Notes: generated by a model not told the origin, from the sequence alone. A stretch of 64,000 nt of DNA from Ligustrum vulgare (GCA_963555705.1 OY743180.1:37666129-37730128); one strand, 5' to 3'. Positions 23,444 to 34,075 are shown, counted from the stretch's first letter. Numbers and translations: made by a program.

Positions 23444-24549
23444 TTTAGAGAGAGAAATGAGATATATGTGTTTTTATATTTTTTGTCAAGTTTTGAAAAA
23501 TTATTTTTAGACCCTGTGGTTTTGAAGAGTAACTTAGTTCAACCATTTTAGTTTTAAAAGTAGTTATTTCAGCCCTTTTTAATTTAAAATGTTTTAATTC
23601 AGCTTCAAAGATTTAGGTGCTTAACAAATCAGTCCCTGCAGTCATTAACTCCCACAATCAACCCCATTATTTCCAAGTTTACCATTTCAGTCCCTAATTT
23701 TAATTATTTGCACAAAGTCCCAAATCTTTACACTTTACCATTTTAGCCCGAGCTTTACACTTTTTAAATTCTTTCAATTCAACCCTCAAATTAACTTTTA
23801 TTTACAAAACTTTAAATTTCATGTTTCTAATAGAAATTATTTATTTTAGGCGCGAGATTTTCAAGAAAGCTAGAATCATTTTTTTAGCAAATTCAGAAAT
23901 ATCCTAAGGTAGGTTCATTACTTCAAAAATCTTTATCTTATATGCGCAATATTAAGTAAACCCGTATTGTAATTTATGCATGTGATTACGTAATTTATGA
24001 GAACTAGTTGCCTTCGGACCCAGATCCACATGTCTTCGGGCATAAAAATTTATGATTTATGAGATTCACTTGCTTATTGCATGAGAATGAGAATTTATGA
24101 CTTAAATTGTATGATTATATATGTTATTTACGGTATAGTTTATTTAAATTGCGCTGAACCTACTGAGTATTTCTTCGAAATGATCACCCCTATTTTTTTA
24201 AACTTACAAATTGCAGATTTCGGAGATGGTAGCGAATGAAAGGGCAGTGGTGGAAAATAATAATGAAGCTATATTTTTAAAGTCACGATTCATGAATATT
24301 GTCAATTTATTTATTTGCCGTTATTTTAAATAGGATATTTAAAGTTATGAACATCGTCAATTTAATTATTTGTTGTTACTTTCTTTGAAAGTTAAGATTT
24401 TAACTTTTCATGAGTTTTTCAAATTTAATTTATTTACTGTTGAAATTTTTCACATAAATATGATGTTTAGAATTCCATTATTTTTCTGCAATAAAATTAG
24501 ATTTAAAGGAGAAGTGGCGTCCCGAGTTATTAGAAATCGGGGCGTTACA
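22107..24549 (+). mobile_element. solo LTR of family A inside the old Tekay chromodomain
   Basis: It is 2443 bp, starting TGTAGCGATCGAGAATTTT and ending GGGGCGTTACA. The flanking five bases are CGCGT (22102-22106) and TGTGT (24550-24554). They differ only by two C-to-T changes at CpG, as expected for a decayed target duplication. Chromodomain coding on the minus strand is in frame across the gap, which independently confirms the insertion point. The middle holds an H/T/P-rich accidental frame (22775-23203) and a long CT microsatellite. Confidence 0.88.
23388..23440. repeat. CT dinucleotide microsatellite
   Basis: About 26 uninterrupted CT units lie inside the solo LTR, next to a GC-rich block (23330-23380). 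Confidence 0.97.
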
Positions 24550-25250
24550 TGTGTTCCCAAGTAATCTCTTCCACTGCTTGATATCTCCGAAGGACCTTGA
24601 CTAAGTTATCTTATTCCTCCTAAGTTCCTTGTCTGCCTTCTCTAAGATTCTCACAGGTTACTCATCGTAAGTCAAATCCTCGTGAAGATCTCTAATAACT
24701 CATAGCTGAGAATATGAGATGAGTCCGGAATATTCTTCCTCAACATTGAGATATGAAACAAGTGTATACCCGAAAATGCTGATGGCAATGCAACCTGATA
24801 AGCTAAGTCACCCACCCTTTTTAGTATTACAAAGGGCTTCTTCCAAAACCTCAAAACTCCTTTCATGAGAGCTACCTTCCAAATACCATATCGCTTATAG
24901 CGGGTTTTAACGATTTCCTTCTTTTGTCAACATAGTGATTCAGTCTACTCTATGCAGTTTTCATCCATTGAAAAATCTTTTCAACAACTTTTGTTGTCTA
25001 CTGTACTATTTTGGACCTAATAATTTTTCTTTCTCCTACCTCATTCTCGTGAATTGACGATCTACACTTCCTACTGTATAGTGCCTAATATGGATTCACG
25101 TGGTTCGAAGCTCGATAGCTATTGTTGTAAGAGAACTCAACCAATCATTTGAAATTATTGAACTTATTAATTCATTTACTAACTTTCTATATCCAGCCTT
25201 TCATAGGATCTATTCTAAACTCACTATGTATATTAATAGATCCAATGCTT
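24550..25250 (-). pseudogene. integrase C-terminus and proximal chromodomain of the old Tekay element
   Basis: Minus-strand pieces, right to left: VGERKI (about 25060), a KTA-SRLNHYVDKRR block (about 24940), then an open stretch at 24866-24672 with KGVLRFWKKPFVILKRVGDLAYQVALP and HLFHISMLRK, then DLHEDLTYDE (about 24660) and chromodomain VEEITWEH just before 24550. It is equivalent to 13600-14080 of the younger Tekay element. Several stops and frame changes show it is old. Confidence 0.85.
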
Positions 25251-27025
25251 AAAGGATAAAATCAAGAAGGTTGACCAAAAATAAGACCATGTAATCCAGA
25301 AATACTGAAACGTGGCATCAATTCCAAAATATAGAGTACAAAAAGGTTTCCAAATGTAATCCTTTCTAAACAGACTGACACTTCTTTTAAAAATTGGAGA
25401 ATTCAACTTAAATCCTTTAATCCATACTTATAAATCATAATCAAGTATTTAGTATCATATGCTCATCCTAAAACTAATGGTTAATGTACTAATTTAAAAC
25501 CTGTTTGTCACAACGGCGGCCCGATTTTTTCCCTACTCATGTAGCACTACAAGGAAATCGTATTGTTGGATATTTCGAATGGTGTACTAACATGGCCTAT
25601 GCAATTGCAGGTAAATATCAATAAGTCCCTTTCCAGAGTTACATTGTACATACATTATACCTTGCTGGCCCATGTTGGGGAAGGCTGACCCCGTATGCTT
25701 ACGAACATCTCGGGTGCCAAACAGCAGGTCCGTTATATCGTGCTTTAAATATCATCATAAGGATTAGACATGACGTTCTCAATCTTTCATTTTTACCAAA
25801 CTTAAGAAAAACTCAATAAATTCCCAATTTGAAGTTCAAGATACAACTTTTCATGTTCTCCAAAACTTCAATTTCTGTCATGATTTGAACTGAACTCTAA
25901 TCAAGTTTTTATGAATAAATAATTGCCCTATTACTAATGAATAAGACTTTGGTGAATCATATGGGATTTCTCATCAAGTTTACTAAACCCAAAGATACAA
26001 TTCCACAATAAGTAAAAATCACACTAAAGATCGTTTTATATTTTAAACAATCCAATAGACTTTATGTATATTTCATGGAAAATAGATCTCAATAAGAATA
26101 ATATACCTTACTCATATCTAAAGTACAACCGACAGTAAGTAACAAAAGTTGCATCACCAAAATTTTAAATAAATTCATATATCTTATCACAAACAAATGA
26201 AGTTTCCCAATCGTATGTCAGATTTAGCATTAATCCAACAAATGATCAAGATAGATTAATTTGCTCAAATATATCATCACACTATTCTTCCATAGGACAA
26301 TCATAACATTCATTAACTATCTATTCACCAAAACTTGTAGTAATAATTATATAACATATCACTTATCATCCAATCATATGACCTCAATATTTAATCACAG
26401 CAATCTCCTTAAGATCACAATATAATAACCATCATATTTATCACATGAACCTTTCTACATCAATAAATCACTAAGGTGTGTTTGATAACACTATTTTTCA
26501 TAAAAATGTCACATTCGATAAAATATTTTTCTACTTTTCTTGTTTGATTGCTAATTGAAAATGAAATTCATTTTCCATGGTACAATCACTTTAAGCATGT
26601 TTTTGGCTAATTCCATGAAAAATATTTTCTCATGTAGGTGGTGATTTTTTATTTTCCAACTTACATTAAAAATAAAAAAAAAATAAATTCCACATCTACT
26701 AATCAAATGCACCCTAAGATTTTATATATCAATCTCTCAAAAAATATTTTGAATTCTACAATTCTTTACTCTTTCTTATGCTGATATAATTCCCAAACGT
26801 TAACATAAAAAAAAAAAAAAAAAAATTAAGTCTTATCCTTTCACTTACATTACATAATAACATGTAGAAATTTAAAATACTCTGAAACATTAAATAATAT
26901 TTAATAACTTAACTGAATTTAACCTTACCAAATGATCGAGAAAAGTTTACTTGAGGCGTGACTCAATACTCAAATTTTTTCAAATAAATATCTTCAAGTC
27001 TACATAATCGCTTTTAAAACTCTTT
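25251..27025. other. degenerate interior of the old Tekay element
   Basis: AT-rich sequence with no continuous frame. A plus-strand stretch near 25440-25480 reads SYAHPKTNG, resembling the integrase YHPQTNG motif, so a piece in the opposite orientation may be inserted here. 25500-25800 is more GC-rich and I do not recognise it. An A-run lies at 26808-26825. A MITE occupies 26475-26714. Confidence 0.4.
26475..26714. mobile_element. Tourist-type MITE (PIF/Harbinger)
   Basis: It is 240 bp with ends GGTGTGTTTGATAAC and AATCAAATGCACCC, which are inverted copies of each other. A TAA target duplication lies at 26472-26474 and 26715-26717. A 3-bp TWA duplication is typical of PIF/Harbinger elements. 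It has no coding capacity. Confidence 0.8.
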
Positions 27026-27037
27026 ACTCTAATATCA
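27026..27037 (-). promoter_or_regulatory. decayed primer binding site (initiator tRNA-Met)
   Basis: Read on the minus strand, five bases after the LTR end, the sequence is TGATATTAGAGT. It differs from the usual TGGTATCAGAGC by three transitions. Its place next to the LTR end supports reading 18850-27350 as one minus-strand element. Confidence 0.65.
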
Positions 27038-27042
27038 CAAAA

Positions 27043-27350
27043 TGTAACACCCCAAGTTTAAAATCATAAGTCTAGACGTGTTAACTTTCTTCACTTTAAA
27101 TGCAGAAATAAATTATTTTTAAATATTAAAGTTATCATTTTCTTTTGTAAAATTCTAAAGAAAATTCGATATAAACTCCGTCATAAATTGGACTTGGACA
27201 ACCTGTAGATGGACATTACAACCATTTTAAAGCATAAACCTCAATTCATTCAACATCCAACATTCAACCACAATTCAAAATCAAATTCAACATCACCACA
27301 CTACTCCAAAATCAATCCCAACTCCTCAACATAAACATTTCAACATATAC
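27043..27350 (-). repeat. truncated 5' LTR (last ~300 bp) of the old Tekay element
   Basis: It matches 18850-19170 at roughly 89% by eye and then stops abruptly near 27350, where the 3' flank of TRAPPC4 begins. The rest of the LTR, about 2.3 kb judging from the complete copy at 45281-47941, has been lost. Confidence 0.8.
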
Positions 27351-27449
27351 GGATAGAAATGCAATCACGCGAATGAGATTGTTCCTGCTCTAAATAAACA
27401 GATCAATGCTAAATTGCCTAGATATGTGCTAGATATGTGGTAGAGCAAT

Positions 27450-27646
27450 TCATCTTCCCAACAATGCAACCCGATCCTTCTGTACTGCCTGCGCCAAATT
27501 TACATCAAATAGCTCACACCGAATTGGCATCTCCATCTCATAGAAAGGGTTCTTCAAAACATAGTCTGTGTATAACTCGTATACTTGTTTCAAGAGTCCC
27601 TCCATATGGGGTGTTCCAGGCTCACACACCACAAAAAATTTAGTAC
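27450..27646 (-). CDS. TRAPPC4: TRAPPC4 exon 3
   Basis: The acceptor TTATAG precedes 27646. The exon encodes the second part of the split glycine through [10 protein letters not shown] to LLGR, with stop TGA at 27450-27452. It holds the most conserved C-terminal block ([16 protein letters not shown]). Confidence 0.93.
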
Positions 27647-28529
27647 CTATAAGAAAGTAACGAGTAGTTTCAGGTATTAGACTTATGATGTGGGAAGTTA
27701 TAATCCATTAACAAATTTCATGAAGTACAAAAATCAGATCAGCTGAAATCTGAAGAGAACTATCAAATTCAATGAAGAAAATAAAATAATTTCAACAGAA
27801 ATATCATACTGAGCAAGGGTACTTCAAATAGTTCTCTTCAAAATAATTTGGCAATTTTGTAATCAATGTGTTAACTTCCGAATACTGTAAAGAACGTTGT
27901 CATTTTCCACTGATTGGTCAAGTAGAATAGCATTGAGTGTCAATTGAACCTATAAAATTTCATTGTCCCCCTTTCCTTGTAGACCTTTGATTTTCTTTTG
28001 ATTAAAATCTACAAAATGGTTGCTTATATAAGAAGAAAAAAAATTCCTCTCACTAAGCACAATCGTTCTTTCAAAATTTTAAGAATCTACAAATATACAA
28101 AACCCAAAAACATAATCACGTTAAACATAACTAGAAATGTAGCCAACTGTTGAGACAGAAATTATGAGGCAGGAAAAAGGAAACTTCAATACCAGTGAGA
28201 GACTGAAAACAGTGAAGATCAAAGGTGTCAGCCTGGAGGAGCTCGATTCCCGAACACCCAGATACAGGGGAGAGCTGCTGAGAGATGGCGTGCATCGAGT
28301 GCCATAGACTCGCCAGTCTCAAGGTGTCATTGGTGTCCATCCTTCCCGCTGACCCATAATCCTGAAGAACGCATTATGGTGGAATTTATTTAACATACTT
28401 GATTACTTAAACCTTAGAATATGAAGTATAAAAATGGTATGTGCAAGAAGCTGTATTCAGTAAACTTACCTTGTAGAAAATGAGGCCTCCGGATTTGTTG
28501 ATGATGTAGAGGCTGTAGATCGCAGCCAT
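27450..28529 (-). CDS. TRAPPC4: TRAPPC4/Trs23 (sybindin-like) TRAPP complex subunit, complete three-exon gene
   Basis: Three minus-strand exons, 28470-28529, 28193-28361 and 27450-27646, join to 141 codons plus stop. Both introns (108 and 546 bp) have GT-AG ends, and the frame is kept across both junctions, including a split glycine codon. The protein starts [15 protein letters not shown], continues with [41 protein letters not shown] and MPIRCELF, and ends LLGR. These are the conserved blocks of plant TRAPPC4, and the length equals the usual ~140 aa. The family has a longin-like fold and belongs to the TRAPP core, the exchange factor and tether for Rab/Ypt1 GTPases in ER-Golgi and endosomal traffic. 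No stop or frameshift is present, so it looks functional. LTR debris begins about 100 bp past the stop, and a hAT element lies about 300 bp upstream. Confidence 0.93.
28193..28361 (-). CDS. TRAPPC4: TRAPPC4 exon 2
   Basis: The acceptor CTTCAG ends at 28362 and the donor GT is at 28192-28191. The 169 nt encode [12 protein letters not shown] to SLT plus the first base of a split glycine codon. Neither this exon's true ends nor exon 1 would be found by a simple ORF search. Confidence 0.92.
28470..28529 (-). CDS. TRAPPC4: TRAPPC4 exon 1 (coding part)
   Basis: Start codon at 28527-28529. It encodes the first 20 residues, beginning MAAIYSL. The donor GTAAG follows at 28469. The intron is phase 0. 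Confidence 0.92.
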
Positions 28530-28836
28530 TTTTGCTTACTGCGTAGTGCGATTAGAGACTCAGATAGGGCTGTCGAAGAGTGCAGTGCCAAATAAAAATG
28601 GAGTTGTGGCGTAACAAAGAGATGTAAACCAGCTGGAGATCTTCAGTAACGTTTCTGCAAATAATTGTTGCACCATACCACAGTTTAAGATGTGTTATTA
28701 CAATAAAGAAAAGTCTAATTGAGCACGAAATACAATAAGACGTGGACTTATGGTTCTTTCAAATAAAATGGTAATTTCCACACCTCATCGCTAAGTTCCT
28801 CTGATTTCAAGATGACTTAAAAATGGAAAGACCTAT
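28530..28836 (-). promoter_or_regulatory. 5' UTR and proximal promoter region of TRAPPC4
   Basis: About 307 bp lie between the start codon and the hAT element. Any core promoter of TRAPPC4 must lie here or inside the transposon. No clear TATA box is seen, which is common for housekeeping genes. The transcription start cannot be placed from sequence alone. Confidence 0.5.
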
Positions 28837-29725
28837 TAGGCGTGAGCGTGGTTCCATATGATTCTATTTTCCAGGGAACCGAACCAAACCAAGAACCGAT
28901 AGTTCCTTTTGTAAGAAAAGAACCGAACCGGAACCAAACAGTTTGATTCTTTTGGTTCTGGTTCTAGTTCTGGTTTCGATTTGCTAAACTAAAATTTTCA
29001 AATTTAAGCAATGAAGAGATGGTAGATTCCGGCTAGTAAAAGTCGTAAGACGGTAAAGTCATCAACCTTGATCAAGATGCGAATACAACAATCATCTTTG
29101 TCCTTGATATCAAAATATTCACTCTCTTTCAGACAGTAACGTATCTCCTCATCCACGTATATGTCCTCCACGAAAAAAGTCTTCAATTTCTGCTCTTAAT
29201 TCTCCACTTTTTTAGGGAACGGTAGCACAAGTCCAACAAATCCTTGAAAATAAGATAATTGATCGTGATATGTATATTGAAAATTTCTTGTCTGTTGATT
29301 CTTGAAGAACTGAAGGCTGAAAGCTTGACAGCTGAAGGCTTGAAGTTGAACGACGGAACTACTGAAAGAAAAATAATTTTAGGTCTATGATTTTTTTTAT
29401 TACTTGTTTTGCTTATAGTTATTGTAATGTTGAATAAGCTAATAGTTGTTGACTAATTGATAATTACTAATGGACCAAATAACATGCATTAACATTAAGA
29501 ATTGATGATTTTTTTTAAATTTATATTAAAAAAAATTAAAAAATCGTGTTTTGCTGTATCATTTTTGGTTCTTGGTTCCGGTTTTGAACCCAGAACCAGA
29601 ATCGAATGGTTCTTGATTTTTAGAACCAGAACCACTTAAAATTTTGAAAAAACTAAATCGGGACCGAACCGGAACCGAATCAAACCAAACCGAACCGCTG
29701 ATTCCGATTCTGTTGCCCAGACCTA
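28837..29725. mobile_element. non-autonomous hAT-like element
   Basis: Both subterminal regions are rich in GGTTC / GAACC motifs in inverted arrangement (for example AACCGAACCAAACC at 28876 and ACCGAACCGGAACCGAATC at 29663). The ends read TAGGCGTGAGC and, inverted, TAGGTCTGGGC. This is the usual look of hAT MITEs. ACCTAT occurs on both sides, but the exact 8-bp duplication is ambiguous, so the ends may be off by several bases. It has no transposase. Confidence 0.65.
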
Positions 29726-30840
29726 CCTATATTTAACCACCTTTGAGCAGAGTTTTTTCCTGTCACCACATCCCACATTGATATGTAATTGTCAAATACT
29801 AGAAGAGAATATTATCTTTAATTAAAGGAGGAAACCTAGTTAATGATGTGTAGATGTTGAATAGAACTACAGGAATGTTGAGAAAGTCTAGATATTTCCT
29901 ATGAAATATCATGGAATATCTTCCAAATTCAGAACAAACTTTGGGATATTAACATTCAGATCCACGTTCAATTTTGTGAGGCCTAGATTTTTTTCTAGGC
30001 ATGAGACGGTGTGAGTAACTAGAAAATTAGGAACACGCTATTTAAAACTTCAATTCCTCGAAACAAATTCTGAAGCTTGATTTTATTTCAAGTAAATGAA
30101 CAAATTCATCCTACGTCCAAGATATTCAGAAAAAATTAACAGATCAATTAAAAAATAAACAAATAACTATAACAGATATATGTTCATTTTCTTGTCAATT
30201 AAATCCTCAAGGATTCAGAACCAAATATCGAACCACATTCCACAAATCTGATATAGAACTCTATGTATCCATTCGATTAAAACTAGAACAAAAATATTTC
30301 AATACACAATTGCATATCAAGATCCATATAAAGTGAGCAATAAAAATTAAGAGCGTACATACTAAACGTTGTAACTAAGATATCCCCGAGTGTGTAAAAG
30401 AGAGAAGGATATACTATTGTTACCGAAAAGAAAGAGATTGAGAATCTTGCTTGAAGTGCTGCTAAGAGTGGAGGAGAGATGGAAGCGGGATGCATGTGGG
30501 TTCTTCTAGTGGTTAGAGGTGAGATGGGGAATGGGAAGGGTGGGGAATGGGAAGAAAACTGCGTTGTTTTTAATTTATTTATTCCTCCCGATCCCCACCG
30601 TAGATAACATAACAATTCTTCACATCCAATGAAAAATAATAAAGTATCTAATTATAAATATTATGGACACTTACTATTTTACGATGAAGGTGGGAAACTG
30701 TTATGTTGACACAATATTTTCGATTCATTTATTTATTATTCATTACTAGTATACTGTTTTCTCACGGTGGATTCGATCGTAGGATAGGATTTCAAATCAA
30801 GGGTAAAAAATACTACAAATAGCATAATGTATGGTCTCAC
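29726..30840. other. 1.1 kb without a recognised gene
   Basis: AT-rich. A minus-strand frame at 30283-30615 (110 aa, opening MLCYLRWGSGG) has no domain I know and no codon-use support. It could be unspliced leader of a gene or chance. Confidence 0.4.
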
Positions 30841-31182
30841 ATGACTAACATTTGCTTGATTTTTCGTCATATGTTGCAAAATGCTATTGAATCAGGGCAA
30901 ATCATCTTTGAATCAAAAAAGAAAATGGCAGTGGACGAGAATCCATTTCCACGACCAGTAAATGTCAAACATGGTAACTCCAAATTTAACAAAATTGGTT
31001 TACCTTTGAGTAAAAGTATAGCAAAACACTTTGAAGAAATCCCGGAAATCAAACATGACAGTGTTGAACCGACTGCACGTATCGATACCTTGTATCGATA
31101 CTTGAAGCATGAAGATGAACATGTATCAATACATATTCATGAAGTTCCTATAAAACAAAATGAACAAAACTTCTTTCGATAA
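30841..31182 (+). pseudogene. Ty3/gypsy gag-pol spacer ORF, probably Tat lineage
   Basis: A 113-codon frame encodes FRHMLQNAIESGQIIFESKKKMAVDENPFP, which resembles the segment after gag in plant Tat-like polyproteins (an x-L-Q-x-x-I-x-x-G motif followed by DENPFP). The rest is not recognised. The 3' half contains TATCGATA palindromes at 31079-31088 and 31092-31101 and a near-copy at 31121-31134. No LTR directly joined to it could be identified. Confidence 0.5.
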
Positions 31183-31917
31183 TTCTGGATCAATGTGAGT
31201 GGGAAATGATTATTAGTTTACTTGATATAAGTTGAATATATGAATTAAGTGATCTCATTATTTCTATATAATTGTTATATCATCATCTTGACGATAATAT
31301 TTTATCTGTATGCGTAAGGTAAAACGAATGATTAAAGTTTATCTTGACATTAATATTTATTCATTCGTTTGTTTCATATAAAAGAGATGATCAAAGTTAT
31401 TATCACTAATATTATCTTGACGTAACATCTATCCACTTGTTTAAACATAAAATAATGATTGACAAGATTCATCTTTAACAATATTATTTGGATATCTTGA
31501 GTAATTCTTTTCCTTGTTTATATAATCTTATATTAACTTGTATTAAAAGATGATAACTCTTGACATAAAATGATATTATGTATTGATACATTGAAATCTT
31601 AAGAAGTTTCTATTTTCTTTTAAGTATTGATGATTCATTTAAAGTTATTTAATTATAAATTAAAATTCTAATCAATATTATTTGAATAAACATTTGTTTC
31701 TCTTACTATTAATTGAACACATAGTTATTGTGAGTAACACTTGTACTTTTTTATGTGATGTAACACTTATTTATGTGATGTAATACTTTTATTTGACTAT
31801 ATGATCTTAAATGCTACCTCGTGATACGTTTAAAGTTATTTCATTGCATTAAAAAGATTTTCATGATCTTTCGTACACATGGCATGGAAAGGATTTTCTT
31901 GCATGATATTACAGTAA
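31183..31917. other. AT-rich spacer without genes
   Basis: Nothing coding is visible. A 45-bp stretch at about 31867-31909 (TCTTTCGTACACATGGCATG and following) recurs after the neighbouring MITE at about 32440-32485. Confidence 0.6.
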
Positions 31918-32433
31918 GGGTGTGTTTGATAGGCAAAATTTTCCATGGAAAATATGATTTTCCACGTGATTTTCCAATTTTGCGTTGTTTGTTTGCCTAA
32001 ATTTTCCATGGAATTCATTTTTCCACTTGCCTCGAAATCCGGTATTTTCCTTGTTTTGGATGAATTCGTTTTCCCAAGGGGGGAGGAGGTTTTATTTTTC
32101 ATGAAAAATCTTATACCATTTTCATTACGTTTGATCATTTTTGTTGTTATTAATTGATTTATTTTTTTTTCTAAAAATTAACATTATTATTATTAAGTAC
32201 AAATGTAAGGAATTTTTTTATTATTATTATTAAAATAGATAAATTTTACTTTACTTTCCATGGAAAATAATGCCAATCAAACAACAAAAGTTGAAAAATT
32301 CCCTACTTTTTCCACCTAGAAAATTAAACCAATCAAACACATTAAATTTCAAATTCCCAGGAATTGAATTCCCTAGAATTCAAGAATTCATTTTCTTTCC
32401 ACCTAAATTCCACTATTTCTATCAAACGCAGCC
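31918..32433. mobile_element. Tourist-like element (PIF/Harbinger), 516 bp
   Basis: The ends are GGGTGTGTTTGATAG and CTATCAAACGCAGCC, an inverted pair with two mismatches. A TAA target duplication lies at 31915-31917 and 32434-32436. The interior is rich in TTTCCATGGAAA-like palindromic blocks. No coding capacity. Confidence 0.82.
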
Positions 32434-32724
32434 TAATACTCTTTCGTATACATGGTATGGAAAGGATTTTCTTGTCTTGATATTCGTGCCACGAAGTTTA
32501 ATAAGTGGATCACGTTGTGGTTACCCTTGTTATCGGAGATTAATTTCCCTACTTGTTATTTGGGAGTGATTTCCTTGCTTGATATCTAGGATTAAATTTC
32601 TTGCTTGTTATATGCGCCCACGGGATGGTAGTTGATTTATAATATGGGCTCCATTAAAAGTCACTTTTTTTTTTATAAGAAAAAAGTCACTTTTTTTGGA
32701 AAATACATGCATTAGCATTGGTCT

Positions 32725-32815
32725 CGAATATATTGCACTGGACTTGAATACTTGAACATCTTGCATTGGACTTGAATACTTGAAAATCTTACACTGGACT
32801 TGAATACTTATATTA
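32725..32815. repeat. short tandem repeat of about 29 bp (3 copies)
   Basis: Three successive units share the core TGGACTTGAATACTTGAA or a close variant (about 32737, 32766 and 32795), with a weaker fourth (CTTGTCTTGAATATATGA). It lies within what looks like the tail of an LTR. Confidence 0.75.
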
Positions 32816-32819
32816 TACT

Positions 32820-33242
32820 TGTCTTGAATATATGACGTTAGCTTGTCTAAGTACAATAACACATGTGTACCATATTCTGCTCACACGTGCTCAACCCCAC
32901 GATATCTAACATTTCAGGTAAATATAGAAATAAAGGGGATTGACGCGAATCTTCAGAGACGAGACATATAGGGCTGAGCTAGGTAATAATGTATAATTTT
33001 GTACACACCGAATAAGGTTTATTGTATTTAAACTGTCAAACTCGGTATTTTATTACTAATACTATTTATCTAAAATATTTTAAAGTCGTGATCTTTTATA
33101 TTAACTAGAAATGCTTTAAATATTAATATCGTTACTTTTTAAATAAATGGGCTTTGCTTTAAGTAAAATGACTTTGAAATCTTAATTATGTGCTTATGAA
33201 AAGAAAAATAAAAATATTTTCGCAATTGTTTTGTATGTCACA
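32820..33242 (+). repeat. 3' end of a Ty3/gypsy LTR
   Basis: It ends CGCAATTGTTTTGTATGTCACA and is followed after three bases by a tRNA-Met primer site. The LTR start was not identified, so the left limit is arbitrary. It resembles the tail of Tekay-type LTRs. Confidence 0.5.
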
Positions 33243-33245
33243 AGT

Positions 33246-33256
33246 TGGTATCAGAG
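33246..33256 (+). promoter_or_regulatory. primer binding site (initiator tRNA-Met)
   Basis: TGGTATCAGAG matches the first 11 bases complementary to plant initiator tRNA-Met and lies three bases after an LTR-like CA end. Confidence 0.75.
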
Positions 33257-33759
33257 TTTAAAAATGTCGCGAATAAATCGCATGCATCACATCATTGAAA
33301 TAGAGGAAGAGATTTACCTAGATGCATAATGTAGAAGGAAGGTATAGCGCAGCAAACTACTCTAGCAATTGTACCAAAAAGGTATCCCAGCAATGGATCT
33401 ATTAAGCAAATTGTCTATACGATCATTTGATTACTGTGTTCTTTATGGAACACCCAAAATAAAGAAAATGGTACCTCATGCAGAAAAATATGGATACCTC
33501 CACCCACAAGTTGGAGAGGGCCATCAAATCCGGAAATGAAGCTTCTACCTATAGGTTGGGGAGAACTCTCAAAAAGTTCCTTGCAGTTGGAAAAAGTTGA
33601 GGTTCTGGACAAGGAGATATTGTAGGTAAATTTTCAAACAAAGTTGGACTAGAAAAAGATAAGCAAAAAGTGGAAATAGATGCAGCAGAGAAGGTCATGT
33701 TCAAGAAATCTCCATTGAAATTGATCTAACATCTAAGACCCTTGTATCTAAAGGAGGTA
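33257..33759 (+). other. degenerate retrotransposon leader/gag
   Basis: The only open stretch starts ATGTCGCGAATAAATC (33264) and stops after about 20 codons. Later parts show K- and E-rich broken frames. No gag domain can be named. Confidence 0.4.
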
Positions 33760-34075
33760 TTCCGTAGCTAAAGTGTTAATTGATAATGGAGCTGCTATAA
33801 ATGCAATTCCTTTCAAATGATAAGGAAGTTTGCGAAGTTTGAAAGAGATTAATCCCAACTGAAGTGATTTTGACCAGCTTTAAAGGAAGAGCAACTTCAG
33901 CTAAAGGGGTACTGCCTTTAGATATAACAGTGATAAGTACAACAAGGGCCAGAGTCTTCTTAATAATAGATGGTCCTACTAGCTTTAATTTATTATTGGG
34001 AAGAGAATGGATACATGGGAGTCAATATATTCCCTCGTCGTTCCACCAATGTTTGGTATTTTGGGAACGATAAAG
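33760..34075 (+). pseudogene. Tat-lineage aspartic protease, decayed
   Basis: LIDNGAAINAIPF (about 33777) is a Tat-type retropepsin active-site block. After a frame break the ORF 33864-34073 reads LTSFKGRATSAKGVLPLDITV, FNLLLGREWIHG and PSSFHQCLVFW, which are the following conserved blocks in the right order. Stops upstream (33720-33850) make it non-functional. RT and integrase do not follow before the LTR at 35153, so most of pol is deleted. Confidence 0.8.

Larger units (their letters stand above)
18850..27350 (-). mobile_element. old minus-strand Tekay element with several nested insertions
   Basis: Read from right to left the parts are the end of a 5' LTR (27043-27350), a decayed tRNA-Met primer site (27026-27037), a degenerate interior, integrase with chromodomain (about 25250-24550, then 22106-22080) and a 3' LTR (about 22080-18850). 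The two LTR ends, compared over about 300 bp, differ at roughly 33 positions (about 11%). The 5' LTR start is missing and is replaced by TRAPPC4 flank. About 700 bp of the 3' LTR start and the polypurine tract also appear deleted, because chromodomain coding runs straight into LTR interior near 22080. Confidence 0.75.

Noticed and set aside
28829..29733. Exact 8-bp target duplication AGACCTAT / AGACCTAC for the hAT element
   Set aside because: The matching right copy overlaps the likely terminal repeat (TAGGTCTG inverted), so the exact ends are left open.
30283..30615. 110-codon minus-strand ORF near TRAPPC4
   Set aside because: No recognisable domain or splice context; kept only as an unassigned stretch.
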